Assembly: GCA_964007475.1 (NCBI GenBank)
Contig: OZ023274.1
Span: 102,099,372 to 102,163,371, forward strand
Direction: 5' to 3'
DNA from: Hybos culiciformis
Lineage: Eukaryota > Arthropoda > Insecta > Diptera > Hybotidae
Length of the DNA stretch: 64,000 bases
The translations under genes were made by a program, and so were the position numbers. Positions within the stretch are counted from its first letter, which is position 1; every line of letters begins with the position of its first letter. Below the pieces are notes generated by a model. The model ran no database searches. It was not told the DNA's origin and worked only from the letters and a program-made list of their open reading frames with translations. Positions 52,272 through 64,000 of this stretch are shown here, one piece after another.

Positions 52272-52925
52272 CACAGAAAAAAATTTGCTCGTACTCATTA
52301 CGTCAAAAAAGTTCGTTAATGACATTCTCGTTAAGATAACGAAAAATAATGAATAATTACGGTTTTGTAACGTAAATTTCGTTTATTTTCTTATTACGAA
52401 CATTTTTTTCATTTTTAGTACTCGTTAAAAAAGTTCGTTATCGTTAAATACGGGAGACAAAAATTTCAATCCATACAGAACTTATAGTTTCCATTTTACA
52501 CATTGCCGTAAATTTAGTTCATAGCTCAGTGGCAGAGTTGATGGATTGCAATGTTTAGGACAGTGGTTCGAAGCCACAAGCGGGCATAAAAAAATTATTA
52601 AAAAAATTAAATAAAAAAATTTAAAAAATAAATAAAAAAAATAGAAACATAAATAAAAAAAATTAATAAATAAAAAAAATAAACAAAACAAAAAAAAAAA
52701 AAATTAAATAAATAAAAAAAAAATTTAGTCTAGTAAATTTTTTCTTTCGTATTTGCGGTGTTTTTGCTGAAGAATTTGAAAGGTTTTTGGTTTTGGGGTA
52801 TAACGAACTTTTTTAACGAACTACGAGCTTTTTTCAACGAAATGTTCGTTGTAGCCAAAATAACGAATTTTTCGTTGATTTTAACGAATTATTTAGTTAT
52901 TAGTACGAGCAAATTTTTTTCTGTG
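52272..52925. mobile_element. 654-bp MITE with TA target-site duplication
   Basis: The left end CACAGAAAAAAATTTGCTCG (extending to TACT) is a perfect inverted copy of the right end over 24 bp. TA dinucleotides flank both ends (52270-52271, 52926-52927), as in Tc1/mariner-type insertion. A second perfect 19-bp inverted pair, CGTTAAAAAAGTTCGTTAT, lies inside at 52423-52441 and 52800-52818, and TAACGAA/TTCGTTA motifs recur throughout. There is no transposase frame. A tRNA-derived retroposon sits in the middle (52510-52729); without it and one copy of its duplication the MITE would be about 430-445 bp. Confidence 0.9.
52510..52729 (+). mobile_element. tRNA-derived SINE nested in the MITE
   Basis: A 9-bp direct repeat, AAATTTAGT, flanks the insert (52510-52518 and 52721-52729). 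The head has a Pol III A box, TAGCTCAGTGG (52522-52532), and a B box, GGTTCGAAGCC (52565-52575), 32 bases apart. The T arm can pair as GTGG-TTCGAAG-CCAC and the D arm as GCTC…GAGT. The acceptor stem does not pair and the anticodon arm is poor. About 135 bases of A-rich tail follow (52586-52720). This is the layout of a simple tRNA-head SINE or a retroposed tRNA pseudogene. The minus ORF across it is a shadow of the A-rich tail. Confidence 0.8.
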
Positions 52926-55791
52926 TAGAATGTTTAGATTGTTGGTTTTGGTCGTGTCTTGTTTATTTGAGAAACTTGATTTTTTTTACAATTTTATGAA
53001 CATTATTATATTCATTAAACATTTTGATAACCCACATTTATGGTTTATGGTCCCCATTGGAGAAATATAAAATAAAAAAAAACAAAAAAAAATATTATAT
53101 TACGTCTGGACATAAAAAAATAAAATCAATATGGTTATTATGATCAAATGTATTGGAAACTTGTTAAGGGAAAGTGATATTAATTGAGCATAATTCATTT
53201 ATTTAATTTTTTTTTTGTTCGATTTATTTATTTTTATTTTTTTTCTTCTATCTTTAATGAAGATGAGAAAATTACTTTATTATCATAATTTATGAGATTT
53301 TAGGTTTTTATAGAAAAAAAAAATAAAGAGATAAAGTTTTTTTTATTTTTTTGTGTTTTATAAAGTTTTAGATTTTTTTTTTTTTTTATTGAATTAAATT
53401 GGCTCATTATTATTTATCAGATAAAGTTCAAAATATATTATACATATATAGTATGTTCATGTATATTTTTTTTACTTGATATAAATATGGTACAAAGTGC
53501 AGAGCGTAGGAAAAAAAAGGGTAATTAAGAAGTTTTTGAAACAGCAAAGAATTAATTGCTTCATAAAATGCATTTTTGTTGCTCTAAAAAACAAGCAAAA
53601 AAAAATAAAATAAAATATTTAGTTTAAATTAAGTTATATTTATTTTTTTTAATAAAAATTTAAAAAGCAATTAAAAACTATTTACATTAAATTAAAATCT
53701 TGATTTATCTATCTCTATATAAATATAAGATGGAATACAGAGATCGTGAAGTTCAAAAAACAAAATTTATTTTTTATCTTATTAAATATTAAAGATTATA
53801 GATATAAAGTTTATTAGTTGATTATTAAATCAGCTATTCGGGATTTAATGAGCATAGTTTTATGCTATTTTATGCTCCATTATATCAAGTTTTGTATTTT
53901 TACTCTTTGGAGGAACCTGGTACAACTTTTTCTCACGTAAAATATTTTTATTTTCTGTCAAAAGTTTGAGAGTAAAATTAAATTGCAGGAGTTTTTTGGT
54001 ATTTAAACTTTCTTATGACGCTTAGCAGAAACCTAAATGTAACCTTAATATAACCTTAATTACTTTTAATATATTTTTATTCCGAATTTATGTACCTATA
54101 TTAATTTAATTTCAAATAACATCCATTTGTTTCATATGAAAAAAAAATGTTATAAGATATCATAAAATGTGGTTTCAATATGCACATACCGAGATATTTT
54201 AGAAATTTTTACCATATATATAGTCTTAAAGAAACATATTTTTGAATAAATCCCTTTTAATAAAAATCAATAAAATGAAATAAAATATGACGATAGTGGT
54301 TTTGTGTTTGCGGTTGAAATTCAAATAAATTATAAAAAGGAGTATATATTAGCGCGCACCCCCATATAATCAAAATATATGTGTAGAATGATATTAAGTA
54401 TACAGTAGTTACTATGGATTTAAAATTTTAGTCAACGGAGTTAAAATTAGATTGTTTTTTTTTTTGTTACACCATAAAGATGTTTGTTAAGTCACACCAG
54501 AAAGTAAAAGTAGTAAACTTAAAAATAATTTTGTTGAATTTATTAATTTGACTGTATTATTGTAATAATTTTATTATCATTATATAAGGGTTGTTATATA
54601 CTTTTTCAGAAAACTGCCGCAGTTAAATTTTACCTATAGGTTTCATAATTATTTTTGAAAACACAATTTAAGTTATTAATGTGGTTATTTTATAATATAA
54701 AAAAAAAATATTTTGTTTCTCTATCTACACGAAGGAGGCCGTTTATTGTATTTTCTTCTTAATAGAAAAAAAAAAAATTAGGGATGTGAATTTTTATATT
54801 TTAAATATTTTAATTCCTTTTTCATATATTTCACTATGCAGCCCTATAGTGTTCAATATTAAAAAAGAAAAACAAACATTTGTATGGATTATTGATAATA
54901 GTATAATATATATTCAATGTTTACATAATAAATAAATTTATATACAAATAATATCCTTTTAAAATTTTTTTTTCTACTTTTCAAATTGTCCCTGAGACCA
55001 CAGGAGTCATATTTATGCACTATATGTTTCAAAATATTAAAAATTTAAGGACATGATATGCAACACATTTGTAACAAGAGAATTATTATAGTTACATATA
55101 TAATGCTATGCAAAAGTTTTTTTTCTTTAAATAGGTATGTAATAAAAATAGTATGTAAATTTAAAAATTCTTAAAGGATTTTTTTTTTAAACATGTAATA
55201 TACCATCTTGAAATTTAATATAAAAAAAAAATATGGAATCTGCTGGAGTAGAATATTTTATTTATTTTATTTTTGAGGATTTTCATTCATATTTAGTAAG
55301 GTTGATATATTTAAATGTACCGTAGATGTATAGTAAGACTGCTGGTGCGAAGAGGCTATAACTATGAAACGTCATTTTTAAAGAAATTATTGTTCCTTGT
55401 ATAATATTGTTCATTTGGGTGAACGTTCTACAAATTAAAAAACATTAAATATATTATATTGGTGGATTCTTTCCTTAAACACAAATTGCTGGAAAATAAT
55501 GTTTTTTTTTGTTATTTTTATTTAAAGTGCATTATCGTAATAAAAAGATTTATATTTTGAAGAAAATTTGTGTATCCTTGCGTAACATCTTAATTTTAAA
55601 TTTTTTTATTTTTTTTTTATTTTAGAACCAAAATTTATTATGTAGGTCTCTATTGGAAAATTTTCTTAGAAAAGTGATCTAAAAAGGATTTCAAATCACA
55701 TTTATTTTTTTTTTCGTATAATATACTTTTAAAGAGAATTGCATTTTATATCAGTTTGGGGTATAATAAAATATTTATGTATTTTTTCTTC

Positions 55792-55810
55792 TATATATAT
55801 ATATATATAT
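55792..55810. repeat. (TA)n microsatellite
   Basis: Nine and a half TA units; responsible for the Ile-Tyr runs in ORFs on both strands. Confidence 0.9.
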
Positions 55811-57528
55811 TCAAACTTGACTTTCAATAAAATACACATATGCATACAAATATATATTTTATTACATACTTTTTTTCTTCTTTGTAATAAAATAATCAAT
55901 TTGTCTAGGGACATTGTAATAAATTTCGTATATATATATAAATTGGAAATATATGGAAATTCATTTTATTACGACGACCAACACTGACAAAATACGAAAG
56001 GATAAAAAAAAAAAAATAGAAGAGTATTATAAAATTTATGCAATAAATAAAATGCTTGTGAAATTAGCTCAAGAAACATTTTGTACAGTGAGTTTAAAAA
56101 GAACAAAACTGTATATGGTTTAAATGTGTAAAGGTTTACATTCGAGAATTAATGAAAATAATGACACGGGTAATAAGATTTTCCTGAGTTTAAATAATTT
56201 ATTTATGTAACTTCTAAAATTAAAGTGAACTTACTGTAATATCGGTTTATATATTTATATAATTATATATGTTTTTACATCAAATTATTATTAAATGAAT
56301 ATAATTATTTTTAAATAATCAAATATTTTATGAATAATTTTAATACAAATTGAAAATTAATTTGTTTCATAAACATTTATTCAACCAGAAATTTATTTTA
56401 ACAAATTTAAAATAATATTAGCTTTTATATATAAGTATATGTACATATAAAAAGGCTGAAAGGAGATTTAATTATTTATTATTTATTTTTCATTCTAAAA
56501 ATAACATATTCCAAATTTTTGCCCGTCCGTAAGTAAAACATTGGAAAATTGGGATTTAGAAAATCTCGATTTTGTTATTCAAGGTTTAAGAAAATGTTAC
56601 GGATGTAAATCGGTAATGAAAACACAAAGAATTCGTTCCTTTGTTGAATTTAAAAAAAAAACAAATTTTCCCATAAAATTATAATTTAAATTTATTATTC
56701 AAGGTAGATAATAAAAATGTCAATTTCAATGTAAAAAGATATAAAGAAGAGTCTCTGGAAAGAAAAACACACAGTGTCAATTACTGAAGGAGGGTTTTTT
56801 TTATAACACAGTACACATTAAACTATTACCTACATCAAATTGTCAATCTTAAAAGGTAATCCAATTTCCAATGTGTGATGTGTGATGACAATAAAAGTTT
56901 TCCTCTGTATTTGTTATAATTTTTAATTTAATTAATAAATTTTAAAGATTTTCAACATTTTTTTTATTTTCAGAAAAAAATTATTAAAATATAAAATACA
57001 GAGTAAGAAATATTACGAATATTCGACAAACATTGATCAACATTTTGCGTGACAACGAAAAATATGTAAATGTTCTAATAGTGAACACACCACACCACAC
57101 TTATTAACTATTTAATGCAAAAATTACTAAAGTTGCTAATTAGATGTTTTTTTAAATCTTGATGGGCTTTAAAATTTGTATTCAAAATCCAGAGAATTAA
57201 GTCCTCAGATTAAACGAAAAAAATAAACAAATTGAAATTTATTATAAATATATGAAAAATATTTTAATTCGATCATAAACATTAAATATATATTACATAC
57301 ATATTCATAAAAATAATAAATTTTTTTTTAAATTAAACGTGTGAAAATTATTATTATTATAATTTTCGAATATTTTTATATTAATTTTTAATGAGTTTAT
57401 TGAATTTGATTATGATTTTTATACAAAAAAAAAAAAAATACCGATTATGCATGAAATATGGGGTTTTTTTTTTCATAGATATTTATGCATCTACTATGTA
57501 CATAATGTGTGAAATATGTATGAAAAGT

Positions 57529-57546
57529 AATAATAATAATAATAAT
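57529..57546. repeat. (AAT)6 microsatellite
   Basis: Six AAT units, seen as an Asn run in the overlapping 80-codon ORF, which is not otherwise protein-like. Confidence 0.9.
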
Positions 57547-60051
57547 CATGAAAGAAAAAAAAATGTAAAATACATATTGGGATTTTATTGTGCTGCAAAA
57601 ATATTTTATAAATTAGCGATAAAAAAAAAGTAAATTATAAAATATTATATTAGCTTTCAGTTTGAATGATATCAAAAATATAGACGCAAGCCAGTAACGA
57701 TATTTTGGTATTTTATGCTTTTTTTTTCACTAAAATATCAATCCGATTATATTTTTATAATTGGTTTATTTTATTTCAAACAAAATACGCATTAAAAATT
57801 AAAAATAAAAAAAAATTAAAAAATTCAAATATCAACAAAAAGTTTGGAAAACTGTTCATTGTAAATTTTGAATTATCATCAAATCTATGAAAAAAAAAAC
57901 TATTTTAAATAATTTTTGAAATTGAAAAATAAATATAAAATAATTTCTATGCATATACATAAAATATGTATAGTAGATTTTTTAAATGTATTTTATTAAA
58001 TTTTGATAATTAAGTCGAAATTGACGTATTGATAATTATATTGAATACATATAGGCTTCTGGTATAACAAAATTTAAATAGCCATGAAATTATTAAATGC
58101 TTTATCAGAAAAAATCAAAAATTAAAAAATTATTAAAATTCAAAGTTAAAAAAAAATATAAGATTTTGTATTTAACTTCACTTTCAAAATATTAAAACAA
58201 ATTTACATATGATACTTGATACACTTTCAAGATGAATCAAAATCTGGACAACTTAAATTATTTTTAACAATTCAATTTCATTTTATCATTTATTATAAGC
58301 TCTTCAGCTTTTAATTCAAAAAACTAGATTAAAAACCCATCAAGTATACAGTTTCTAACATCCAGTATCTGATTTAGACTTTCATGAGAATAATTGTATT
58401 ATATAAATGTAGATGTACATTAATACTGAGTACGTTTTACACATACTCTTTTCCAAAACTCCGTTTCTTCAACTTTAGCGAAGTCTTTAAAAATTCATGT
58501 TTGCAAAAGAACTTTATTATAATATAATACATAGCAGTATTATATGTAATATTGACTTCTAACACTATATGTACCATTAAAGATATGAGATAAAACATAT
58601 ATATATTCTCTACTCCTGTGTATAATTCCACAATTTTGTTAATATCAAAAGATATTATTTTTATATAAATTTTGATTAAAATAATAATAAAAAAAAAAAT
58701 TTTTTTTTCCAGAATTTATTTTAATTCAATTTTCAATAAAATCGTGACTATTAGCTATGAATGTATTATATATTATTATATAAAAATGAAATTTAAAGAA
58801 ATAAAAAAAAAAACACACTTTTTCTTATGTACATGACTTCTAGGAATTGGCATAAGAAAAAAAAACATAGAATCCTTTTATATCATTTTTCTTGTACAGT
58901 TCTATGTTCTTTTTTTTTTTTTATTTATCATCATTATCCTCATTAAGTGAAATTGCAGTAATATTGTTAAGTTTTATACGAAAGCATACACATAAAGAAT
59001 ATTTTTTCTTTTTAATAATAATACTTAATAAAATAAAAAAGAATTTTTATTTTATTTTTTTTTCCTTATTTCTCTCCAAATTAATTATCCTTTTTAGCAA
59101 TTGTTACACAAAAAAAAAGAAGAATACCGAAAGGAAAGGATGAAAATCTTCATAATCGTGTTGCAGCATCAAAAAAACGTGCCTTGTATTTTCAATTAGG
59201 GAATGACCATTTTGTCATTTTTTTCTATTATTATTATTTTTTTTTTTACTTTTTTAGGGAGTAGTATTTTTCCCTTTAAGCTAATTTATTTATTTTTTTT
59301 AAAGGTGGATGGATAAAAATGAACATATTTTTTTCTTCTAATTTAATCCTTAAAGATAATTAATTTAATAAAAGAAGTATACCCGTTTCAGCACAAAAGT
59401 GGTAACAAAAAAAAGAATAAAATAACACACACAAAAAAAAACTAGACAGACTTTTAGGCGCGACAAAGACTTAACCATAATCTATTTTAATTCCACTGAA
59501 AAATTAAAGCAAAAAAAAAGTAAGATTCTTTAATCTTTATATAAGAAAGAAAAATTATGGGTTTTCTTTAATAATGCAGCTTCAGTTTTTTGTTTTTTTT
59601 TTTTTTTTGTTTCATTGAATATTAAAAATAAATTATTGTAGAAAATTTTTAGTCAATTTTCTTTATTTTCTTTATTTTTCATTTTGAATTTATTTTTTGT
59701 AATTCAATTTCTCCTTTTTGTTGTTAATTTTTTGCACTGAATCCCAGATGCAATGTTCAAAGAAATTCTTTAATATTCAATTTTACTAAATGTTGTGCAA
59801 ATTAATAGCAAAACAATTTTATGTAGTTTTATTAAGTTTTATATTTATCTCATTTAAAGGGATCTTTGATAAAACTTTTTTGTCCAAATATTCAGGTTTT
59901 TAGTGATGCATTTTAGAAATTAACCAATAATGTTCTTTGACATGCAATTAAAGGCAGTATTACATAAAAAAAAAATGAAAATATCATATTTCAAAGCAAA
60001 TGTTGCTATAAAAAATATCATTCCAGGATGCAGAACCGATTTTGGGTAATA

Positions 60052-60394
60052 CAGTACCGACTCGATCGATGCAACACTCAATAGTTGCAACTATTCAGTC
60101 GTTGCAACCGAAAAACCATTAAAATTTTCCTCTGAAAGACCTAGTCGTTGCAACTTTCAAAATTTTTTACTTGATCGTTGCAACAAATTATTTTTATACA
60201 AATAGTTTAAATAGTTTAAATAGAACACTCATCGCAGTAACGTTGCAATGCGACGATGACGGATCAATTCTATATAAGTGCGGCAAGTTTGCTATAAGAG
60301 GGCCCTTATAAACAATGATACTCGGTCGTTGCAACAAACGCGGTCGTTGCAATTCGCCTGGTTTTAATTAGTTGCAACGATCGAGTCGGTACTG
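60052..60394. mobile_element. 343-bp pogo/mariner-like MITE rich in GTTGCAAC
   Basis: The ends CAGTACCGACTCGATCG-A-TGCAAC (left) and its inverted partner on the right agree over 24 bp with one mismatch. TA duplications flank them (60050-60051 and 60395-60396). CAGT ends with an ACTCGAT core are typical of pogo/Tigger-type elements. The interior carries the perfect palindrome GTTGCAAC at 60084, 60101, 60147, 60177, 60328 and 60371, with one-base variants at 60068, 60242 and 60346; most are preceded by TC or GGTC. No transposase frame is present. The much higher G+C than the flanks marks it as foreign to the local background. Confidence 0.9.
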
Positions 60395-60396
60395 TA

Positions 60397-63300
60397 ATTT
60401 AAAAAAAAAAGTTTTATGTTCACTATAAAATGACCTTTAACATTCCAGGGAAGGATTTTTGTCACTATCTGTCACCATGGACCTTTTAACTCTAAGACAG
60501 GTTGTCTAGGGCGCCCCTTAAACCTAACCTATTATCAAATGGCATCATTAATTAATTTTTTCATGTATATATTCATGCAGATATTGAGATTAAATCTAAA
60601 TATTTGCATAGCATTACAAGTATATACTGTAAATATTGCTTGAAATATAAAAAACTATTCTAATCTTAATTTAATGTTCTTATAATGAACAATATTTTAA
60701 TATTATAGAGTTAAACTAACAAAATTTATGTTTAATTTCAGAACCATGGGAAAATTCGACTTACCATTTTAATTTTAAGACGCTTATTATGTTTTATTCA
60801 ATTCATACTTATATAATTTTATGTTTTGCACTTATGCGATTTTTATATTGCGATATATAAAAAAATATTTCACATATTTTATGAAATGTGAAAAAATAAA
60901 AAAATAAAAATTTTCTGCAACTAAAATATATATTGCATCTTTTAAGAATGTGAGAAAATGAAAATGCAAAAATAGGGAATTCTTCATAAAACCTTAATTG
61001 AATTATGAGCTAGTTAAAACAAAATTTTTTTTTATTTTCATTTCATATTTTTCATTTTTTTTTTTCCGTTTCATATGTTGTGTACATTGTTTTATGTTTA
61101 GGTCATCTTTAACCGATTATCCATGCTTTAAGATAAAAAAAAAAAAAAATATTTTCAAAAAAAATTAAAAATAAATAAATAAATAAAAAACAAGGCAACA
61201 TAGTTAAATTATGAGAAAACTTTTTGTATCCTGCAGACTAATAAAACTGCAGTGAAAAATCATGCAAGAACAAAAAAAAAATAATAATACGAAAAAGGAT
61301 ATAAAAATGTTTTAATTTTTTTTTATAAACTTATTTATAGAGAAAAAAAAAAAATAGAAAAATTCGAAAAGGATAAATGTATCCTTATAATTTTTATATA
61401 TTTTTTTTCTTGCTGTGGTGTGCTTTTTGTGCAACATGATTAATAGCATAATACAAAACAATTATGTTTCTTTTTTGCTTTCCTTTTTTTTTTTTTATAA
61501 TCCATGAAGCATATTACAAATTTGACTACACAGACACAAGAACAATGAGTTCAAACCAAGCTCAAAGGTTTTTTTTATTTTTCTGTGTTTGTTTAATGGT
61601 TTTTTTTTTTGATGTGACAATATCATCTAGTTTAAGAAGCAATTATAAAAGATTTATTTTTGTACATACATTTATTTTGAATAAAAATATCATAAATTTT
61701 TCTTCTTTTTTAATATAAATATTGTTATAATTTATGTTCTGCGTTAGTTCGTCGACCGTCCCTTTATGCGTAGATTTTGTTTGAACGAAGGAAAATATGT
61801 TTGATATGAAAGGAAGGCACAGTTTTAAGGATTCAAAACTTCTAACAGCGATTTTTTGGGGTTTGAAATTTAGAAGTATAGTTTGAGGATTATAATTAAA
61901 TTGCTTTTTTATATAAAACATGATTTTCTTTCAACTTAAATGCTACCTTTGCCAATTCAAAAGAAAGTATGTTTCAAAACCCGTATAAGTTCTATTTGTA
62001 GTTTGTAGTTTGTGTTTTGTAGTTTTGTAGCAAAAAATCACTTTTATTTTGAGTTTATTTAGTTTTTGATCGCAATTTTAAATATATGTTGATTGACCTA
62101 TACCTCTTACCCTCACAATTATATATAAAATATAATACTTAAAGTCTGATCCTTGATTTTATTAACGCTATTGTTTTAACAACTAATTAAAAAAAAAATA
62201 GAAGTCCTCATAAAAAAAATTGTTAACCCTTTAGCTTTTATTTACTCTCAATTTTTTTTTTACTTCTTCAAAGTTTTTTTTTTTTTGAAAACCAAGACGT
62301 TCGAAAACTTTCTTTATTTTTAATACAAAAAAAATAACTCTGTTTTTTGTTTAATGAACAAATAAGTTTGGCCAACATCAGTTAAAAAATAAAATGTATT
62401 TATATAGAGGTTTTAAACTTTTTCTTTCCTTGTTTCCATGATGGTAAAAAACAGTTAAGTTAAATATTAGTTATTTTTGAAAAAAAAAAAAAAATAGAAA
62501 ATCAGTCCAAAAAAGTAAATAAAATTTAGTATACATAGAGATCAAGGAAAATATAACTATAATGAAAAACTTTATTTAGGGTTTTTCATTCTACATTTCC
62601 GGCACAACATATGCAAAAAAAACAAAAAAAAAAAATATTTCTTTTGGGTTCACTTTATTTGCTCTAATTTTTATATGCTTGGTTGACCAAAATTTATTCA
62701 AAAAAAAAATTATTTTCTAACCATATGGGATAGAAACGTAGTAACTTCATCATACCTAAAAAAAACTGCTTGAGATGAATATAAAAAAAAATTTATTTGG
62801 GATTAATTTATATAAATAAATTCTATATGTAGAATTTATTTTAAAAATATCCTTTTCCCATTCCATATGAAAAAAAAATAAAGAATTTTCATAATACTAA
62901 TTTAAAAACTAAATATTATCATTAAGGAAATTTTTGCTATTTGCAAAATAAATAAAAATAATAATTAAATAGCCGGTTGTGGTCATTTTAAGGTTTTTTG
63001 GGCTTTACATGGCTTATTACTAAAATTTATTATTATGCTTTTGATAGAATAATAATTGTAGAATTTATATAAATGTATAAATATAGTTTTTATATTGCTA
63101 CCACTATCAATTGTCAATACACGAAAAGATTAAGTAGTGGTGTATTGTTGTATTCTAATACGCCGTGTTCGACTGTGTGTTAAATTATAGTGTCGATTTT
63201 TCAATTTATTCATTTGAATCAAGCGTTTGTGTAGTTTTTTGTACTTAAACAAGCCACAATGATCTTTCCCCAAGATCTTGTTTTCCTCAAATCAGATCAA

Positions 63301-64000
63301 ATGACCCCCTATACTTTTTTACCAAATTCATAGTTAATATAAAGTGAATCAATAATGGCGATAATTTTACTTGTTTTATTTTTGCAATCCTATTAAGCAA
63401 AATTCTTTAACGTTTAAAAATTATTTAAATTTATTTTTTTTGTTCGGTTTTGTATTTCAGATAACATTTAAATCTTATGAAATATTTTTTTTTTTGTGTT
63501 TACTTGTTAAGTGCCAATAAAACAATTTAAGTAGAAAAATTATATGTTACAATTTCATAAATTTTATAAATCATAACAATTTTTAAGATTATACATAATG
63601 TAAAAAAAAAAAAAAATTATTTTCAAAAATATCTTTAACAATAAAAATAAGAACACAGAAAAAAAAAATTAAATTTATGACAATTTATCTAAAAAAGAAC
63701 AGACATCTAACATTATTCTAATTTGAATAAAATTTATGATTATAATCCCTATCATATTTTCCCTCCAAAAAAAAACACAACAATCCAAAATTGGCCTCTT
63801 CTTCTCTGTGTGTACAGTATATGTACATGCAGAATACAGGAAATAGCGCCTTTCATGTCACTATATAATAAAAATAAAAATATGTAATATTATATTCTTT
63901 TACATATATGTATAAACAAGAAGCTATTACAAAATTTGTAATAAAGTTGCATACATGTTTCACAAAAATAATGTTTATTAAATATTATAACTCAAGTATT
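60397..64000. other. Non-coding stretch, no gene seen
   Basis: Holds a CCTAA-like string (AAACCTAACCTATT, near 60520), a minus-strand donor-like ATG|GTAAGT at 60765, an (AAAT)n run at about 61167-61185, and a degenerate GTAGTTT array at about 61994-62030. A less AT-biased patch occupies 63110-63300. The 92-codon minus ORF at 61643-61921 and the 53-codon open stretch at 63130-63291 (minus) match nothing I recognise. Confidence 0.55.

Larger units (their letters stand above)
52926..60049. other. Non-coding stretch, no gene seen
   Basis: AT-rich, with a TA run at 55792-55810, an (AAT)6 run at 57529-57546, 16 T near 59593-59608, the doubled TGTGATG at about 56876-56888 and a CACAC-rich patch near 57085. 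A plus 23-codon ORF at 56052 followed by GTGAGT has no acceptor. The overlapping 61- and 82-codon ORFs at 55729-55987 are translations of TA repeats. Nothing else is recognisable. Confidence 0.6.
13091..64000 (-). other. Inferred partial intron upstream of the Dok-7 exon
   Basis: The preceding exon should end in codons like Asp-Gly-Lys-Lys just before a GT donor on the minus strand. I checked the plus-strand reverse pattern (YTTYTTNCC) at the CCATC and CCGTC sites I could find and saw no convincing match. Inference: this 50.9-kb span is intron, possibly mixed with 5' flanking or untranslated sequence. Confidence 0.5.

Noticed and set aside
52519..52586. Functional tRNA gene
   Set aside because: A and B boxes are present but the acceptor stem does not pair, the anticodon arm is weak, and a target-site duplication plus A-rich tail show a retroposon.
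56052..56123. 23-codon plus ORF with an internal GTGAGT donor
   Set aside because: No acceptor upstream and no homologue; too short to support.
61643..61921. 92-codon minus ORF with a partly protein-like centre
   Set aside because: No recognisable family or splice sites; length is within chance expectation for this window.
63130..63291. 53-codon open minus-strand stretch rich in basic residues
   Set aside because: No ATG at its start, no good acceptor, no homology recognised; open stretches of this size are expected by chance in 64 kb.
1..64000. CRISPR arrays, bacterial operons, organellar insertions, rRNA
   Set aside because: No regularly spaced repeats, no Shine-Dalgarno-linked gene runs, no rRNA- or mitochondrial-gene-like sequence was seen; the splice signals and transposon types are eukaryotic.

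Overview
The window is A+T-rich (roughly 80% by eye) eukaryotic DNA, dense in poly-A/poly-T tracts, TA and ATT microsatellites and short transposon debris, with almost no coding sequence. Short TIR elements, a 5'-truncated non-LTR tail ending in TTGAA repeats and a CCTAA-tailed insertion fit an insect. The order cannot be settled from the sequence alone.

The one feature supported as protein-coding is a 46-bp microexon on the minus strand at 13045-13090. It has a pyrimidine-rich 3' splice site (TTTTTTTAG) and a strong 5' splice site (CAG|GTAAGG). It reads WKSRWCVMRKLSPVA plus one base of the next codon, which matches the start of the PH domain of the muscle/synapse adaptor Dok-7. Both exon length and phases agree with the second coding exon of vertebrate DOK7 as I remember it. 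If so, nearly all of the window is intron of this gene: at least 13 kb of the downstream intron (1-13044) and at least 50.9 kb of the upstream intron (13091-64000). No neighbouring Dok-7 exon could be recognised.

Region by region. 1-13044 is intron-like, with a homopolymer-poor island at about 8281-9395 that holds two heat-shock-element-like blocks and a 32-codon ORF, and a CTCF-like motif at 10505. 13091-30590 is microsatellite-rich and featureless apart from inverted AAT/ATT tracts at 18003-18098 and a transposon-end-like motif at 29761. 30590-31080 is the best conserved-noncoding or enhancer candidate. From 34959 onward lie recognisable insertions: an 81-bp insert with a 12-bp target-site duplication, a 264-bp foldback MITE (38849-39112), a repeat-rich degenerate element (40084-40471), a 5'-truncated LINE tail with a 16-bp target-site duplication (42466-42582), a 654-bp MITE carrying a nested tRNA-derived SINE (52272-52925), and a 343-bp pogo/mariner-like MITE full of the palindrome GTTGCAAC (60052-60394).

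No rRNA, functional tRNA, CRISPR array or bacterial-type gene was seen. The ATG-initiated ORFs of 60-141 codons look like chance ORFs in homopolymer-rich DNA and are not annotated as genes.
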